Notes: a model not told the origin generated them from the letters alone. 64,000 nucleotides of DNA from Chlorobiaceae bacterium (GCA_013335115.1 JAAXWQ010000002.1:264529-328528); one strand, 5' to 3'. Counted from the stretch's first letter, positions 27,473 through 39,148 are shown. A program made the numbers and translations.

Positions 27473-28494
27473 TTTCCTCCCTGGGCGAGGCTGTTGAGGA
27501 TTTCCAGGTCGCCGCCACGGCCGATGGCGATGATGGTGCCGTTCTTCTGGATGATCTCTGCCGGCCTGGGGGTGGTGTGCAGCTCGCCGCCGGGGAGCTT
27601 GTAGCCGACGACGTTGATCCTGTGGTTGTTGTAGAGGTCCACCTCCTGGAAGGATTTGCCGATGAGCGGCGAGGTCTCGCTGATGAGGAACTGGGCGATC
27701 CTGAGGTTGAGGTTGCTGGCGTCGCTGAGCTCGTCGAGGTACTCTTCGAGCTCGGGTTCGATCAGGAGGTTCGCCATCCGCTTGCCGGCCGACCGGTAGA
27801 GCATGACCACTTTTTCGGCGCCTGCCCGGAGCAGCTTGCTTTCGGACTCTTCGCAGTCTGCCCTGGCGACGATGTGCAGGTCGGGCTTGAGGTTCTTTGC
27901 GGTGAGCACGATGAAGACGTTCTCGGCGTCGGTGCCTGCGGCCGCGATGAGCCCGTTGGCCCGGTGGAGCCCGGCGTCGACCAGCACGCTCTCGTCTGCG
28001 GCGTTGCCCTTGATGGCGAGGTCGCCGTTGTCTCGTGCCCTGAGTACCGGCTCGATGGTGTTGTCGATGACGACGAAGGGGATGCCTTTCGCCTTGAGTT
28101 CCTCGGCCACGTTGCCGCCGAGGCGGCCGTAGCCGCAAACGATGAAATGGTCGTTGAGCTTCCGGAGCATGCGTTGGTTGAGTTGTTGTTCCCAGTGCGC
28201 TCGCCACTCGCCCGAGAGGAGGAAGACGGCGACGTTGGTCAGGGTGAAGAAAAAGATGCCGGTGCCCCCCATGATCAGGAGGATGGTGAACAGCTTGCCG
28301 GCGTCGCTGAGCGGGTGGACTTCGCTGAATCCGACCGTCGCCACGGTGATGACCGTCATGTAGACGGCGTTGAGCGGCGACATCTGCTCGATGATCATGT
28401 AGCCTGCCGTGCCGGTCGCGAGCAGGAGCGCCACGCTGATGATCGAGAGCGAGAAGATCCTGATGGCGGAGAGCTGTTGCGGGTCCTTGGTCAA
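27469..28494 (-). CDS. Potassium channel protein with RCK (TrkA-N/TrkA-C) domains
   Basis: 341 residues, MthK-like. Two membrane helices (about 14-36 and 68-95) flank a pore loop with the filter TVATVGFSEV (GFS instead of the common GYG). Then comes the RCK N domain (HFIVCGYGRLGGNVAEELKAKG, a Rossmann GxGxxG, with later DNTIEPVLRARDNG) and a TrkA-C domain (about 255-335, IAQFLISETSPLIGKSFQEV). The last residues overlap the nitroreductase start by four bases. It should be a ligand-gated K+ channel of the cytoplasmic membrane. Confidence 0.92.
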   Translation of the reverse strand: MTKDPQQLSAIRIFSLSIISVALLLATGTAGYMIIEQMSPLNAVYMTVITVATVGFSEVHPLSDAGKLFTILLIMGGTGIFFFTLTNVAVFLLSGEWRAHWEQQLNQRMLRKLNDHFIVCGYGRLGGNVAEELKAKGIPFVVIDNTIEPVLRARDNGDLAIKGNAADESVLVDAGLHRANGLIAAAGTDAENVFIVLTAKNLKPDLHIVARADCEESESKLLRAGAEKVVMLYRSAGKRMANLLIEPELEEYLDELSDASNLNLRIAQFLISETSPLIGKSFQEVDLYNNHRINVVGYKLPGGELHTTPRPAEIIQKNGTIIAIGRGGDLEILNSLAQGGK

Positions 28495-28524
28495 TGGGCG
28501 ATGGTCATGATGGTTGGGGATGTG

Positions 28525-29136
28525 TCACACCGGGCGGACTGTCCCGAAATCGTTCGAGATGCTCTGGAACATCTTGTTGGTGGCCGTCTGCATGATGAAC
28601 GACATGCCGGCGTTGGTCATGGAGCGGATGATCTGTTCCGGGATGATGCGGAACGCCGGGTAGAGGATGAACTTTACGTCGATCTTCAGGTCGAAGTCGA
28701 CCATGGTCTTTGCTTCCTCAAGGGGCGTGAACAGCATGTCGGCGGTGGCCTTGCCTTCGAACTTGTAGTTCTGGGGGTCTTCTGCCGATTCACCGACAGG
28801 GTGGTGGCGCCAGGTGATCTTCCTTCCGACCGTGTACTGGCTGATCATCTCGTCAGTCAGCTTCTCGATGCCGATGCCGGCGATGTCCGGCGGGACTTCC
28901 AGCAGCAGTTCGTCATCCTGCCTGACGTTGAAGATTACATCGAAAGGGTTCTTCTGCGGGTCGGTTACCCGGAACAGCCAGCGGTACGCGTTCTCGTCTC
29001 CGAGTGCTTCGACACTGTGGCAGAACGGGTTGAACCCGAGGATTTTCTTCTGGTCAGACAGGTACCTGACGGTCCTTTCGAAATCGCCGTGGAATATCCA
29101 TTGACCTCGGCTTTTGCCGGTGGCTTCCATTTCCAT
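28525..29136 (-). CDS. SRPBCC-like conserved protein (DUF1997-like)
   Basis: 203 residues, no signal peptide. The pattern [30 protein letters not shown], then [39 protein letters not shown], resembles helix-grip lipid/ligand-binding proteins of the DUF1997 type that are common in phototrophs. The ATG has GGAGGG nine bases upstream, supporting this start. It lies 30 bases before the K+ channel gene on the same strand. Ligand and function are unknown; the family assignment is tentative. Confidence 0.65.
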   Translation of the reverse strand: MEMEATGKSRGQWIFHGDFERTVRYLSDQKKILGFNPFCHSVEALGDENAYRWLFRVTDPQKNPFDVIFNVRQDDELLLEVPPDIAGIGIEKLTDEMISQYTVGRKITWRHHPVGESAEDPQNYKFEGKATADMLFTPLEEAKTMVDFDLKIDVKFILYPAFRIIPEQIIRSMTNAGMSFIMQTATNKMFQSISNDFGTVRPV

Positions 29137-29255
29137 GTTCGCATTCCCTCCGGATCGTCCGGCTGCCGTGGCGCCGGATGCTTGTGGTGTCGATTAAAAA
29201 AATATACGCACTACCGGGTAAAAAGCATGGCTTGAGGATCGAAACCGGAGCGGGT

Positions 29256-30329
29256 TCAGGTGGTTTCGGCCTGCAGTCGTTCGGCCTGGTCGTGCAGCCT
29301 GAGTGCTTCGATGACGCCGTCGAGTTCGCCCTGCATGATCTGCGGGAGGGCGTGGCTCGTGTAGCCGATGCGATGGTCCGTAACCCTCGACTGGGGGAAG
29401 TTGTAGGTCCTGATCTTTGCACTGCGGTCGCCGGTGGTGACCATCGATCGTCGCAGGTCGGCGCGCTGCTTCTGCTGTTCGGCGAGCTGGATGTCGTAGA
29501 GCTTCGAGCGCAGCATCTTCATGGCCCGCTCACGGTTCTGGAGCTGGGAGCGCTCCTCCTGGCAGGCGACCACGATGCCGCTGGGCATGTGGGTGATCCT
29601 GACGGCGGTCTCGACCTTGTTGACGTTCTGGCCTCCTTTGCCTCCGCTGCGGAAGGTGTCGACGTGGAGGTCGTCCTTGCGGATTTCCACGTCGACCTCT
29701 TCGGCTTCGGGCAGCACGGCGACGCTGGCGGCCGAGGTGTGGATGCGCCCCTGGGTTTCGGTGTCGGGCACGCGCTGTACGCGGTGTACGCCGCTCTCGA
29801 ACTTGAGGGTTCCGTAGACGTCGTTGCCGCTGATTTCGAGCACGGCCTCCTTGAGGCTGCCGGGCACCGAGCCTTCATTGGCGTCAAGGAGCTGGCAGCG
29901 CCACCCCAGCCGTTCAGCATAGCGCTGGTACATGCGCATGAGATCGGCCGCGAACAGCCCGGCTTCGTCGCCGCCGGTGCCGGCACGGATCTCCATGATG
30001 ATGTTGCGCGAGTCGGCTTCCTCCCTGGGCAGCAGCAGCACCTTCAACTCCTGTTCGAGCTGCGGCAGCCGTTCCTGCAGTTCGTCGACCTCGGCTTGCG
30101 CGAGTTCCTTCATCCCGGGGTCCTGCTCGCCCTTCAGCATCTGCAGGGCCTCCTCGAGCTGCCGCTTTACCCTGGACCATGCATCGTAACCCAGCACGAT
30201 CTCCTTCAGCGCGCTGTACTCTTTGTTCAGCTTCCTGAACCGGGCCTGATCGGAGGCCGCCTCGGGGTCGGAGAGCTGCTGCTCGAGGTTCAGGTACTTG
30301 TCCTTGAGGGACTGAAGCTTGTCAAACAT
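29256..30329 (-). CDS. prfA: Peptide chain release factor 1
   Basis: 357 residues. The N-terminal helical domain ([19 protein letters not shown]) and PCRF domain lead to the tripeptide region, and [22 protein letters not shown] holds the universally conserved GGQ that triggers peptidyl-tRNA hydrolysis. It recognises UAA and UAG. The arrangement [16 protein letters not shown] and [18 protein letters not shown] favours RF1 over RF2. It is the gene after rseP on the same strand. Confidence 0.97.
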   Translation of the reverse strand: MFDKLQSLKDKYLNLEQQLSDPEAASDQARFRKLNKEYSALKEIVLGYDAWSRVKRQLEEALQMLKGEQDPGMKELAQAEVDELQERLPQLEQELKVLLLPREEADSRNIIMEIRAGTGGDEAGLFAADLMRMYQRYAERLGWRCQLLDANEGSVPGSLKEAVLEISGNDVYGTLKFESGVHRVQRVPDTETQGRIHTSAASVAVLPEAEEVDVEIRKDDLHVDTFRSGGKGGQNVNKVETAVRITHMPSGIVVACQEERSQLQNRERAMKMLRSKLYDIQLAEQQKQRADLRRSMVTTGDRSAKIRTYNFPQSRVTDHRIGYTSHALPQIMQGELDGVIEALRLHDQAERLQAETT

Positions 30330-30350
30330 GGTCGTTCGTTCTTCCGGGCC

Positions 30351-31712
30351 TCATTTGTTGATGATGTCGTTGATCATGAAGAAGGCGAACATCGCCAGCA
30401 GGATGGCCATGCCGACCTGCTGGATGCGCATCTTGACCTCGAATGGGAGCTCCCGGCCGATAATCCCTTCGATGGCGTTGATCACGAACTGGCCGCCATC
30501 CAGCGCCGGTATGGGCAGGATGTTGATGACGGCAAGCGAGATGGAGAGCACCGCGACGAAATAGAGGAAGCTGATTGGGCCCTGGCTGGCGCTCTGGTTG
30601 GCCATGCGGGCGATCTTGATCGGGCCGCCGACCGACTTGCGGATGTCCTCCTGGCCGGAGAAGAGCTTCGTAAAGCCCTGGATGGTCATGGTGGTCGTCT
30701 TCCAGGTCTGTTTCAGGCCGCTGGACACCGATTCGACCGCTCCGAGCTTGCGGCGCTCCGTGGCGATGGTTTGCTTGAGCGAGATGCCGATCTTTCCGGT
30801 TTTGTTCGGTACGACTTCGGTGGTGACGCTCTGGCCCTGGTTTCGGATCAGCTCCGCCGTGAGCGGTCCGGCGACTGGAGAGGGCAGCTGCATCCAGGTG
30901 ACGGCGAGCTTCCGCCCCTTGCTTTTCGAGATGATGCCGACCACTTCCGTCCAGTCGATGACGGGTTTGCCGTCGATCGCGGTGATGAGTGCGCCGCTCC
31001 TGATGCCGGCTTTTGATGCGGGTTCCCCTGCGAGCACCTGGTCGACGATCGGGGGCATGACCGGCCTGATGCCGATCGACTGATCCTCATTGACCCTGGT
31101 CAGGATGTCCGCCGGCGCTTTCAGCGTAACGATGTTCCCGTTGTGCTCGACGGTGTACTGCAACCCCTTCACGGTGAGCTGCTCAGGATCGATGGCCTCT
31201 TCCCAGTAGGTGAGCCGGTATCCGTTGACTGCAACCAGCCGGTCGCCGGTGGCCAGGCCCATGCTGGCGAAGACCGATCCCTGTTCGACGAATGCGGGAG
31301 CGGTGACCGGTGTGCGTGATTCTCCGAAGATGGCCGTGATGCCGATGAATACGGCTGCGGCGAGCACCATGTTCATGCCGACGCCACCGGCGAGGACGAT
31401 GAGGCGCTGCCAGGCGGGCTTGGCCCTGAACTCCCATGGCTGGGGGGGGGTGGCGGAGAAATTGGTGTCGAGGCTTTCATCCACCATGCCGGCGATCTTG
31501 ACGTATCCTCCGACCGGGAATGCCCCGATGCCGTATTCGGTGTCGCCGATCTGCTTCTTCCAGAGCTTGATGCCGAAGAAGTCGAAACCGATGAAGAACC
31601 TGTCGACCCTCATGCCGAAGATCCGCGCCGTGATAAAGTGGCCGAATTCATGTGCCGTCACCAGGATGAAGATGGCGACGATGAAATAGAAAATGGTGTT
31701 GATGAGGTCCAT
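30351..31712 (-). CDS. rseP: Site-2 intramembrane zinc metalloprotease (RseP family)
   Basis: 453 residues. The active-site HEFGH lies at about 21-25 in the first membrane helix, and the second metal site is [11 protein letters not shown] near 403 in the third helix. Two PDZ-like domains lie in the periplasmic region ([22 protein letters not shown] and [22 protein letters not shown]). RseP-type enzymes cut anti-sigma factors and other single-span proteins in the cytoplasmic membrane. The coding strand has a run of nine C (31442-31450, within TPPQP), a possible slippage site. It lies between dxr and prfA, as in many Bacteroidetes/Chlorobi. Confidence 0.95.
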   Translation of the reverse strand: MDLINTIFYFIVAIFILVTAHEFGHFITARIFGMRVDRFFIGFDFFGIKLWKKQIGDTEYGIGAFPVGGYVKIAGMVDESLDTNFSATPPQPWEFRAKPAWQRLIVLAGGVGMNMVLAAAVFIGITAIFGESRTPVTAPAFVEQGSVFASMGLATGDRLVAVNGYRLTYWEEAIDPEQLTVKGLQYTVEHNGNIVTLKAPADILTRVNEDQSIGIRPVMPPIVDQVLAGEPASKAGIRSGALITAIDGKPVIDWTEVVGIISKSKGRKLAVTWMQLPSPVAGPLTAELIRNQGQSVTTEVVPNKTGKIGISLKQTIATERRKLGAVESVSSGLKQTWKTTTMTIQGFTKLFSGQEDIRKSVGGPIKIARMANQSASQGPISFLYFVAVLSISLAVINILPIPALDGGQFVINAIEGIIGRELPFEVKMRIQQVGMAILLAMFAFFMINDIINK

Positions 31713-31735
31713 ATCGTTGCTTTTCCGGAAGCGCG

Positions 31736-31753
31736 GTCCCGACGTGTCGGGAC
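31736..31753. repeat. 8-bp perfect hairpin between dxr and rseP
   Basis: GTCCCGAC (31736-31743) and GTCGGGAC (31746-31753) are perfect arms with a two-base gap. It sits in the 97-base dxr-rseP interval. It has no T-tract, so it may be an attenuator or a protein site; nothing more can be said. Confidence 0.4.
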
Positions 31754-31809
31754 GGCATCTTTATGTTAGATAAGAGTAATCATGGGGACGCGGCAATGCG
31801 TGGTCGGCT

Positions 31810-32958
31810 TCACGCGATGAGCTGTTCGGCCATCCGCCGGGCCCAGCGGTCGGCCTCGAGGTACTCGTCGAGTTCGACCGGTTCCCAGGCTTCGTGTGCC
31901 TGCATGGTCATATCGACCAGTTCCGGGATGCCCGTGAAGCTGATCCTGCCGTCGAGGAATGCCGCGACAGCAATTTCGTTGGCGGCGTTCAGGACCGCCG
32001 GAAAGGTTTTTGCTGCCCGAAGCGCATCGTAGGCGAGGCGCAGGCTGGGGAACCTTTCGGTGTCGGGCTCCTGGAAGGTGAGGTTCCCGGTTTTGGTGAG
32101 GTCGAGGCGCTCGATGCCGCTCTGGCATCGTTCGGGCCAGGCCATGGCATAGGCGATCGGGGCGCGCATGTCGGGCACGCCGAGCTGGGCCATCACGCAG
32201 CCGTCGATGTATTCGACCATCGAGTGGATGATGCTCTGGGGGTGGACCACCACGCCGATCCTGTCGGCAGGCATGTTGAACAGCCAGTGCGCCTCGATCA
32301 CTTCGAGCCCTTTGTTCATCAGGGTGGCCGAGTCGATGGTAATCTTCGCCCCCATGTTCCATTTCGGGTGCTTGAGGGCCTGGGTGGGGGTGACCTTGAG
32401 GATCTCCTCAGCGGGCGTGTTCAGGAACGGGCCGCCGGAGGCCGTAAGGATGACGCGCAGGACATCCTCGTGGCGGTGGCCGACGAGCGACTGGTAGATG
32501 GCCGAGTGCTCGCTGTCGACCGGGATGATCTCGACGCCGTGCTTGCGGGCGAGGTCCGAGACGAGGCGGCCGGCGACCACCATGGTCTCCTTGTTGGCCA
32601 GACCGATATGCTTGCCTGCCTTGATCGCGGTGACGGTGGGTACGAGTCCGGCCGCGCCGACGATGGCCGAAATCACCAGCTCCGCCTCTTCCGACGCGGC
32701 GACCGCACAGGCCCCTTGCGTGCCGTGGAGGATCTCCGGGCATTCGCCCCCGAGGGCAGCCTTCAGCGAGTCGACCGACGATGCGTCCCTGACCGAGACC
32801 ACCCCGGGCCGGAACTCCCTGACCTGGTCGGCGAGGAGCGCGATGTTGTTTCCGGCGGCAAGGCCGGAGACCTTGAAGCGTTCCGGGTGCTGCCTGACGA
32901 CGTCGAGGGTGCTGACGCCGATCGAGCCGGTGCTGCCGAGGATGGAGATGGATTTCAT
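31810..32958 (-). CDS. dxr: 1-deoxy-D-xylulose 5-phosphate reductoisomerase
   Basis: 382 residues. It converts DXP to 2-C-methyl-D-erythritol 4-phosphate with NADPH, the first committed step of the MEP isoprenoid route that feeds carotenoids, quinones and the farnesyl or phytyl tails of chlorophylls. Seen are the NADPH fold [29 protein letters not shown], the metal site [21 protein letters not shown] and the [27 protein letters not shown] segment. It is upstream of rseP on the same strand. Confidence 0.97.
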   Translation of the reverse strand: MKSISILGSTGSIGVSTLDVVRQHPERFKVSGLAAGNNIALLADQVREFRPGVVSVRDASSVDSLKAALGGECPEILHGTQGACAVAASEEAELVISAIVGAAGLVPTVTAIKAGKHIGLANKETMVVAGRLVSDLARKHGVEIIPVDSEHSAIYQSLVGHRHEDVLRVILTASGGPFLNTPAEEILKVTPTQALKHPKWNMGAKITIDSATLMNKGLEVIEAHWLFNMPADRIGVVVHPQSIIHSMVEYIDGCVMAQLGVPDMRAPIAYAMAWPERCQSGIERLDLTKTGNLTFQEPDTERFPSLRLAYDALRAAKTFPAVLNAANEIAVAAFLDGRISFTGIPELVDMTMQAHEAWEPVELDEYLEADRWARRMAEQLIA

Positions 32959-33065
32959 GCTGGTTGGGACGTGGTTGCCGGTTTGTATCGGGCTGAATTT
33001 ATGCTTTTTACGGACGGCTTACAAGCTGGCGCCCCCACGGTGCGCATGAAAATGGGGCGCGCCGT

Positions 33066-33093
33066 TTGTTATCTCTCGAAAATGTGTTATACT
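33066..33093 (+). promoter_or_regulatory. Promoter of tRNA-Val
   Basis: TTGTTA (33066-33071) and TATACT (33088-33093) are 16 bases apart and end 15 bases before the tRNA, so transcription would begin just upstream of its 5' end. Confidence 0.55.
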
Positions 33094-33108
33094 GATGCCC
33101 TTTTAGAT

Positions 33109-33182
33109 GGGTCTCTAGCTCAGCTGGTTAGAGCGACTGGTTTACACCCAGTAGGTCGGGGGTTCGAATCCCTCGGGACCCA
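33109..33182 (+). tRNA. tRNA-Val (anticodon TAC)
   Basis: 74 bases fold as a cloverleaf: acceptor GGGTCTC/GGGACCC (one T-G pair), D arm GCTCAGCTGGTTAGAGC, anticodon stem ACTGG/CCAGT with loop TTTACAC (anticodon TAC), T arm GGGGG-TTCGAAT-CCCTC, and discriminator A. CCA is not encoded. Confidence 0.96.
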
Positions 33183-33191
33183 CGCTTATCT

Positions 33192-33205
33192 CCCCCCCCC
33201 CCCCC
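33192..33205. repeat. Run of 14 C residues after tRNA-Val
   Basis: A pure C tract begins nine bases after the tRNA. It lies between genes, so it cannot shift a reading frame; it may vary in length or mark a sequencing difficulty. No T-tract terminator is visible for the tRNA. Confidence 0.8.
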
Positions 33206-33303
33206 ATATTTCCTTTCCAAATCGACATTGAATTTGATCGCTCACGGCCGATAACGGCCACGATGCCGATTTCGATGACGATGAAAAAAGAGAACTTGAT
33301 TTG

Positions 33304-33579
33304 CTAAGAGAGGATCCGGAACCCTCCAGACTCTTGCCCTACGGCTATTTCCCGGACGGTGACCGACGTCACCTTCGACCTCGACGGGCCGACCCGTGCC
33401 ATCTTCACCAGCTCCCCGACCATCCCCGGGGGACCCTGGGCTTCCATCTCCACCGTGCCGTCCGGCAGGTTGCGCGTCCATCCCGAAAGGTTTCGGAGCG
33501 AGGCTTCGCGCACGATGAACATGCGGAAGCCTACCCCCTGGACCAGCCCCTTGACCCTGGCGTTGATCCGCTTTTCCAT
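33304..33579 (-). CDS. acyP: Acylphosphatase
   Basis: 91 residues from the ATG at 33579 (MEKRINARVKGLVQGVGFRMFI), the normal size; a longer frame back to 33696 overlaps ftsH. The phosphate loop VQGVGFRMF contains the catalytic Arg and LSGWTRNLPDGTVEMEAQGP the catalytic Asn. It hydrolyses acyl phosphates in the cytoplasm. It starts four bases after the ftsH stop on the same strand, so it is probably translated from the ftsH message. Confidence 0.93.
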   Translation of the reverse strand: MEKRINARVKGLVQGVGFRMFIVREASLRNLSGWTRNLPDGTVEMEAQGPPGMVGELVKMARVGPSRSKVTSVTVREIAVGQESGGFRILS

Positions 33580-33583
33580 TCCC

Positions 33584-35707
<2,124 letters not shown>

Positions 35708-36005
35708 AAACGCTCGTGATTGAATAATTCACCATTGTGGACCATCGATGTGGACTCCGGCCTTCCGGCCCCCGCACGTGAATCCGGTTCATGGGGTGCA
35801 AATATGCATTGATTCGGGTCGTTATACAATATAGATAACCCAATCGAAAAATGTATTCTCAGGCTTAATAGTTTCAATCTCCCCTTATCCCCGAAGCCAT
35901 TCACTCCCGGCGGGCGCAGCGCCGACGAATTTGTCGGGTAGTGTCAAGCCGTGGATGTTATATTTGACATTCCAGGACAGAAGAAAACATTTGCCGATAT
36001 TTTTC

Positions 36006-36830
36006 ATGAGTTCAGCAAGGAACAAGACAAACGACCGGATCGCCGCACTGAAATCGATGCTTTGCGTGGGGCTCGACAGTGATCCGTCCAAAATTCCGAC
36101 GCTCTTCAGGTCTATGGACCGGCCGGTGCTCGAATTCAACCGTGCGGTCATCAGGGCCACCCGGGATCACGCCGCAGCCTACAAGGTGAACACCGCATTC
36201 TACGAATCGCGTGGCATGTCCGGTATGCGGGACCTCGGCGACACGCTCGAGTCGCTGCCGCCGGAGTGCCTCAGCATCGCCGACGCCAAACGCGCCGACA
36301 TCGGCAACACCAGCCGCCAGTACGCGAAAGCCTTTTTCGAGTCGTGGCCGTTCGATTCAATTACGGTGGCGCCGTACATGGGGTTCGACTCGCTCGAGCC
36401 CTTTTTCGAGTATGACGACAAACTGGTCTTCGTCTTGTGCCTGACCTCGAATCCCGGATCAAAGGATTTCGAGGAGCAGCTCCTGAAGGACGGCCGTCCG
36501 CTCTACCGTACCGTGCTCGACCGCGTCCTCCAGTGGCAACGTAACGGGAACGCCGGCATCGTGGTCGGTGCGACCAAGCCTGGGCTCCTGGAGGAGATCC
36601 GCCGTGATGCGCCCGACCTCTTTTTCCTGATCCCTGGCGTGGGGGCCCAGGGCGGATCGATGCACGACGCCGTGACGCAGGGCGCCGATGCCACTCGCCG
36701 CAGTGCCGTGGTCAATGTCAGCAGGGCGCTGATCTTCCCCGAAGGAGAGTTCAGGAGCGTCGGGGAGTTCGAGGCTGCCGTCGGCAGGGAAGCGCGGAAC
36801 ATGCATGATGGAATGAAAGGAATTTTGTAG
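36006..36830 (+). CDS. pyrF: Orotidine 5'-phosphate decarboxylase, type 2
   Basis: 274 residues from the ATG at 36006 (MSSARNKTNDRIAAL); 25 further in-frame residues upstream do not resemble the family. The subfamily-2 pattern is clear: SMLCVGLDSDPSKIP, NRAVIRATRDHAAAYKVNTAFYE, the catalytic DAKRADIGNTSRQYAKAFF, TVAPYMGFDSLEPF and GVGAQGG (phosphate binding). It makes UMP in the last pyrimidine step. It is followed by glmS 109 bases later on the same strand, with no clear terminator between them. Confidence 0.95.
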   Translation: MSSARNKTNDRIAALKSMLCVGLDSDPSKIPTLFRSMDRPVLEFNRAVIRATRDHAAAYKVNTAFYESRGMSGMRDLGDTLESLPPECLSIADAKRADIGNTSRQYAKAFFESWPFDSITVAPYMGFDSLEPFFEYDDKLVFVLCLTSNPGSKDFEEQLLKDGRPLYRTVLDRVLQWQRNGNAGIVVGATKPGLLEEIRRDAPDLFFLIPGVGAQGGSMHDAVTQGADATRRSAVVNVSRALIFPEGEFRSVGEFEAAVGREARNMHDGMKGIL

Positions 36831-36939
36831 TATTTCGTATTATATCTTGACGTACATGAATGATAGGGTGCAGCTGCCGATGCTGATGGCGCGGAAGATG
36901 CATGGTTCAATGAAATAGTATCCATAAGGGATTGCCATT

Positions 36940-38778
36940 ATGTGTGGAATTGTCGGTTACATCGGCAAGCGTGAAGCGGCGCCGATTCTGCTCAACGGCC
37001 TGAAGCGGCTCGAGTATCGGGGTTACGATTCGGCCGGCATCGCCGTGGTCAATGGAGAGATGCAGGTGCTGAAGCGGAAAGGAAGTGTCAGCAACCTCGA
37101 GGAGTTCATGTCGGGCACCGTGATGATCGGCGCCACGGCAGGCATCGCCCATACTCGCTGGGCCACCCACGGCTCTCCGAGCGACCGGAACGCCCACCCG
37201 CACATGAACGTTTCAGGGGACATCGCCCTGATCCACAACGGCATCGTCGAAAACTATACCAGCCTGAAGAAGGACCTGATAGGGCAGGGATACGCGTTCA
37301 CCAGCGAAACCGATTCCGAGGTGCTGGTACACCTGATCGACCGTATCTGGAAAGCAGATCCGTCGCTCGACCTCGAAGGTGCCGTGCGCCAGGCGCTCCG
37401 CCATGTCGAAGGCGCTTACGGCCTTTGCATCGTCTCATCGCGCGAGCCCGACAAGATCGTCGTGGCGCGCAAGGGAAGCCCGCTGGTGATCGGTATCGGC
37501 GAGGGTGAGTATTTCATCGCTTCCGATGCGGCCCCTATCGTTGAACACACCAACAAGGTGGTCTACCTCTCCGACGGCGAGATGGCGGTCGTCACCCGCA
37601 ACAACTACACGGTCAAGACGATTGAGAACGTCGAGCAGGAGAAGCGGATCACGGAGCTCGATTTCAGCCTCGAAAAGATCGAAAAGGGCGGTTACGAGCA
37701 CTTCATGCTCAAAGAGATCTTCGAGCAGCCGGAAGTGATGCGCGACGTGATGCGCGGCAGGGTCCGCCTCGACGAAGGGCGGATACAGCTCGGCGGCATC
37801 GAGGACTACCTCGACCGGCTGAAGCAGGCAAAGCGCATCGTCATTTGCGCCTGCGGCACCAGCTGGCATGCCGGCCTGATCGGCGAGTACCTGATCGAGG
37901 AGTTCGCCCGCATACCGGTCGAGGTAGACTATGCCTCCGAGTTCAGGTACCGCAACCCCATCGTCACCTCCGACGACGTGGTGATCGTCATCTCCCAGTC
38001 CGGAGAAACCGCTGATACACTGGCTGCACTGAGGCTCGCCAAGGAGAAGGGCGCCATGGTGATGGGTATCTGCAACGTGGTCGGGTCGACCATCGCCCGC
38101 GAGACCCTCTGCGGCATGTACACCCATGCCGGACCCGAGGTCGGCGTGGCCTCCACCAAGGCCTTCACGGCCCAGGTGATCGTGCTCTTCATGCTGGCCA
38201 TGGCCCTGAGCAAGGGGCGCACCATCTCACACGACGAGATCCGCCTCTACCTGCGCGACCTGGCCGATGTGCCCGACAAGGTCGCGAGGATCCTCGAACA
38301 GAACGATGCCATCAAAGAGATCGCCGCCGAGTTCAAGGACGCGAAGAACGCGCTCTACCTCGGCAGGGGCTTCAACTTCCCCGTCGCGCTCGAAGGGGCG
38401 CTCAAGCTGAAGGAGATCTCCTACATCCACGCCGAAGGCTACCCGGCAGCCGAGATGAAGCACGGGCCGATCGCCCTCATCGACGAGGATATGCCGGTCT
38501 TCTTCATCGCCACCAGGGACAACACCTACACCAAGATCATCAGCAACATCGAGGAGGTCCGCAGCCGCAAAGGGCGCGTGATCGCCATCGCGAGCGAGGG
38601 GGACAGCGAGATCGGACGCCTCGCCGAGCATGTGATCTACATTCCCCAGGCCTCCGGGCCGGTGATGCCGCTCCTGACCGTCATCCCGATGCAGCTCCTC
38701 GCCTACCACATTGCCACGCTCCGCGGCTGCAACGTCGACCGTCCCCGAAACCTCGCCAAGTCGGTCACCGTGGAGTGA
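36940..38778 (+). CDS. glmS: Glutamine--fructose-6-phosphate aminotransferase (isomerizing)
   Basis: 612 residues. Cys2 of MCGIVGYIG is the N-terminal nucleophile of the class-II glutaminase domain (THGSPSDRNAHPH, HNGIVENY), followed by two SIS sugar-isomerase domains (CGTSWHAGLIGEYLIEE; SQSGETADTLAAL; LGRGFNFPVALEGALKLKEISYIHAEGYPAAEMKHGPIALI) and the C-terminal tail ending NLAKSVTVE with the catalytic Lys. It makes glucosamine-6-phosphate for murein and lipid A. The 108 bases upstream are AT-rich; no glmS ribozyme-like element is recognised. Confidence 0.97.
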   Translation: MCGIVGYIGKREAAPILLNGLKRLEYRGYDSAGIAVVNGEMQVLKRKGSVSNLEEFMSGTVMIGATAGIAHTRWATHGSPSDRNAHPHMNVSGDIALIHNGIVENYTSLKKDLIGQGYAFTSETDSEVLVHLIDRIWKADPSLDLEGAVRQALRHVEGAYGLCIVSSREPDKIVVARKGSPLVIGIGEGEYFIASDAAPIVEHTNKVVYLSDGEMAVVTRNNYTVKTIENVEQEKRITELDFSLEKIEKGGYEHFMLKEIFEQPEVMRDVMRGRVRLDEGRIQLGGIEDYLDRLKQAKRIVICACGTSWHAGLIGEYLIEEFARIPVEVDYASEFRYRNPIVTSDDVVIVISQSGETADTLAALRLAKEKGAMVMGICNVVGSTIARETLCGMYTHAGPEVGVASTKAFTAQVIVLFMLAMALSKGRTISHDEIRLYLRDLADVPDKVARILEQNDAIKEIAAEFKDAKNALYLGRGFNFPVALEGALKLKEISYIHAEGYPAAEMKHGPIALIDEDMPVFFIATRDNTYTKIISNIEEVRSRKGRVIAIASEGDSEIGRLAEHVIYIPQASGPVMPLLTVIPMQLLAYHIATLRGCNVDRPRNLAKSVTVE

Positions 38779-38825
38779 TTTCGTCAGGGGGTATCGGGGC
38801 GGTTTTGCCTCGTCTTTTCATGGGT

Positions 38826-38863
38826 ACGCTGATCTGAAGGTTCTTCTGACCTTCGATCAGCGT
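38826..38863 (+). terminator. Possible terminator hairpin after glmS
   Basis: ACGCTGATC-T-GAAGGT (38826-38841) pairs with ACCTTC-GATCAGCGT (38849-38863), 15 pairs with one bulged T and a seven-base loop. The sequence after it is pyrimidine-rich (CTCCCCTCTTG) but has no clean T-run, so it could be a terminator or an RNA-protecting hairpin. Confidence 0.5.
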
Positions 38864-39024
38864 CTCCCCTCTTGCCCTTCTTCGTTCCTTTCCAGGCCCC
38901 GTCGCCTCCCCCTTTTGCTTTGCCCCAAGAGTTCGCCCCTTCGTCGTGCGGCGACGGACTACGCTCGCACTCATGCAGCAGGCCCGGGATTACGCCGCTG
39001 AATCCATTTTTCTCCTTTTTATGC

Positions 39025-39054
39025 TTGAGACGTCTCAAAATGAGAATTATTCTC
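39025..39054. promoter_or_regulatory. Paired palindromes upstream of the Tad promoter (candidate enhancer)
   Basis: TTGAGACGTCTCAA (39025-39038) is a perfect 14-base palindrome, and GAGAATTATTCTC (39042-39054) is a perfect palindrome around one central base. They lie 80-110 bases before the -24 box at 39134. Position suits upstream activator sites for a sigma-54 activator. The second one also resembles a Fur-family 7-1-7 box, which is an alternative reading. Confidence 0.5.
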
Positions 39055-39131
39055 GGTTTGAGCACCATTCGCGCGTGCTGGCAGGGTGTCTTTTACGCTT
39101 TTGCGTACCTCTTTTTCGTACTTAGATGGCT

Positions 39132-39148
39132 TTGGCACGCGTCTTGCA
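39132..39148 (+). promoter_or_regulatory. Consensus sigma-54 (-24/-12) promoter of the Tad locus
   Basis: TTGGCACGCGTCTTGCA matches TTGGCACG-N4-TTGCA exactly, with GG at 39134-39135 and GC at 39146-39147 separated by 10 bases. Transcription would begin near 39159, giving a 150-base leader before the pilin ATG. Confidence 0.85.

Noticed and set aside
27473..28207. Long upstream extension of the nitroreductase frame (418 residues in all)
   Set aside because: The extra 245 residues are an Arg/Pro-rich frame inside the channel gene; the nitroreductase domain begins at MTMDFHQL.
27442..29235. 597-residue open frame on the plus strand
   Set aside because: It lies antisense to the K+ channel, nitroreductase and SRPBCC-like genes and reflects the high-GC third positions of those genes; its translation is charged and repetitive without any domain.
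29178..31016. 612-residue plus-strand frame opposite prfA and rseP
   Set aside because: Shadow frame; prfA and rseP on the minus strand carry all conserved motifs.
36832..36939. pyrF-glmS interval checked for a glmS ribozyme
   Set aside because: The 108-base gap is AT-rich and too short, and no ribozyme core was recognised.
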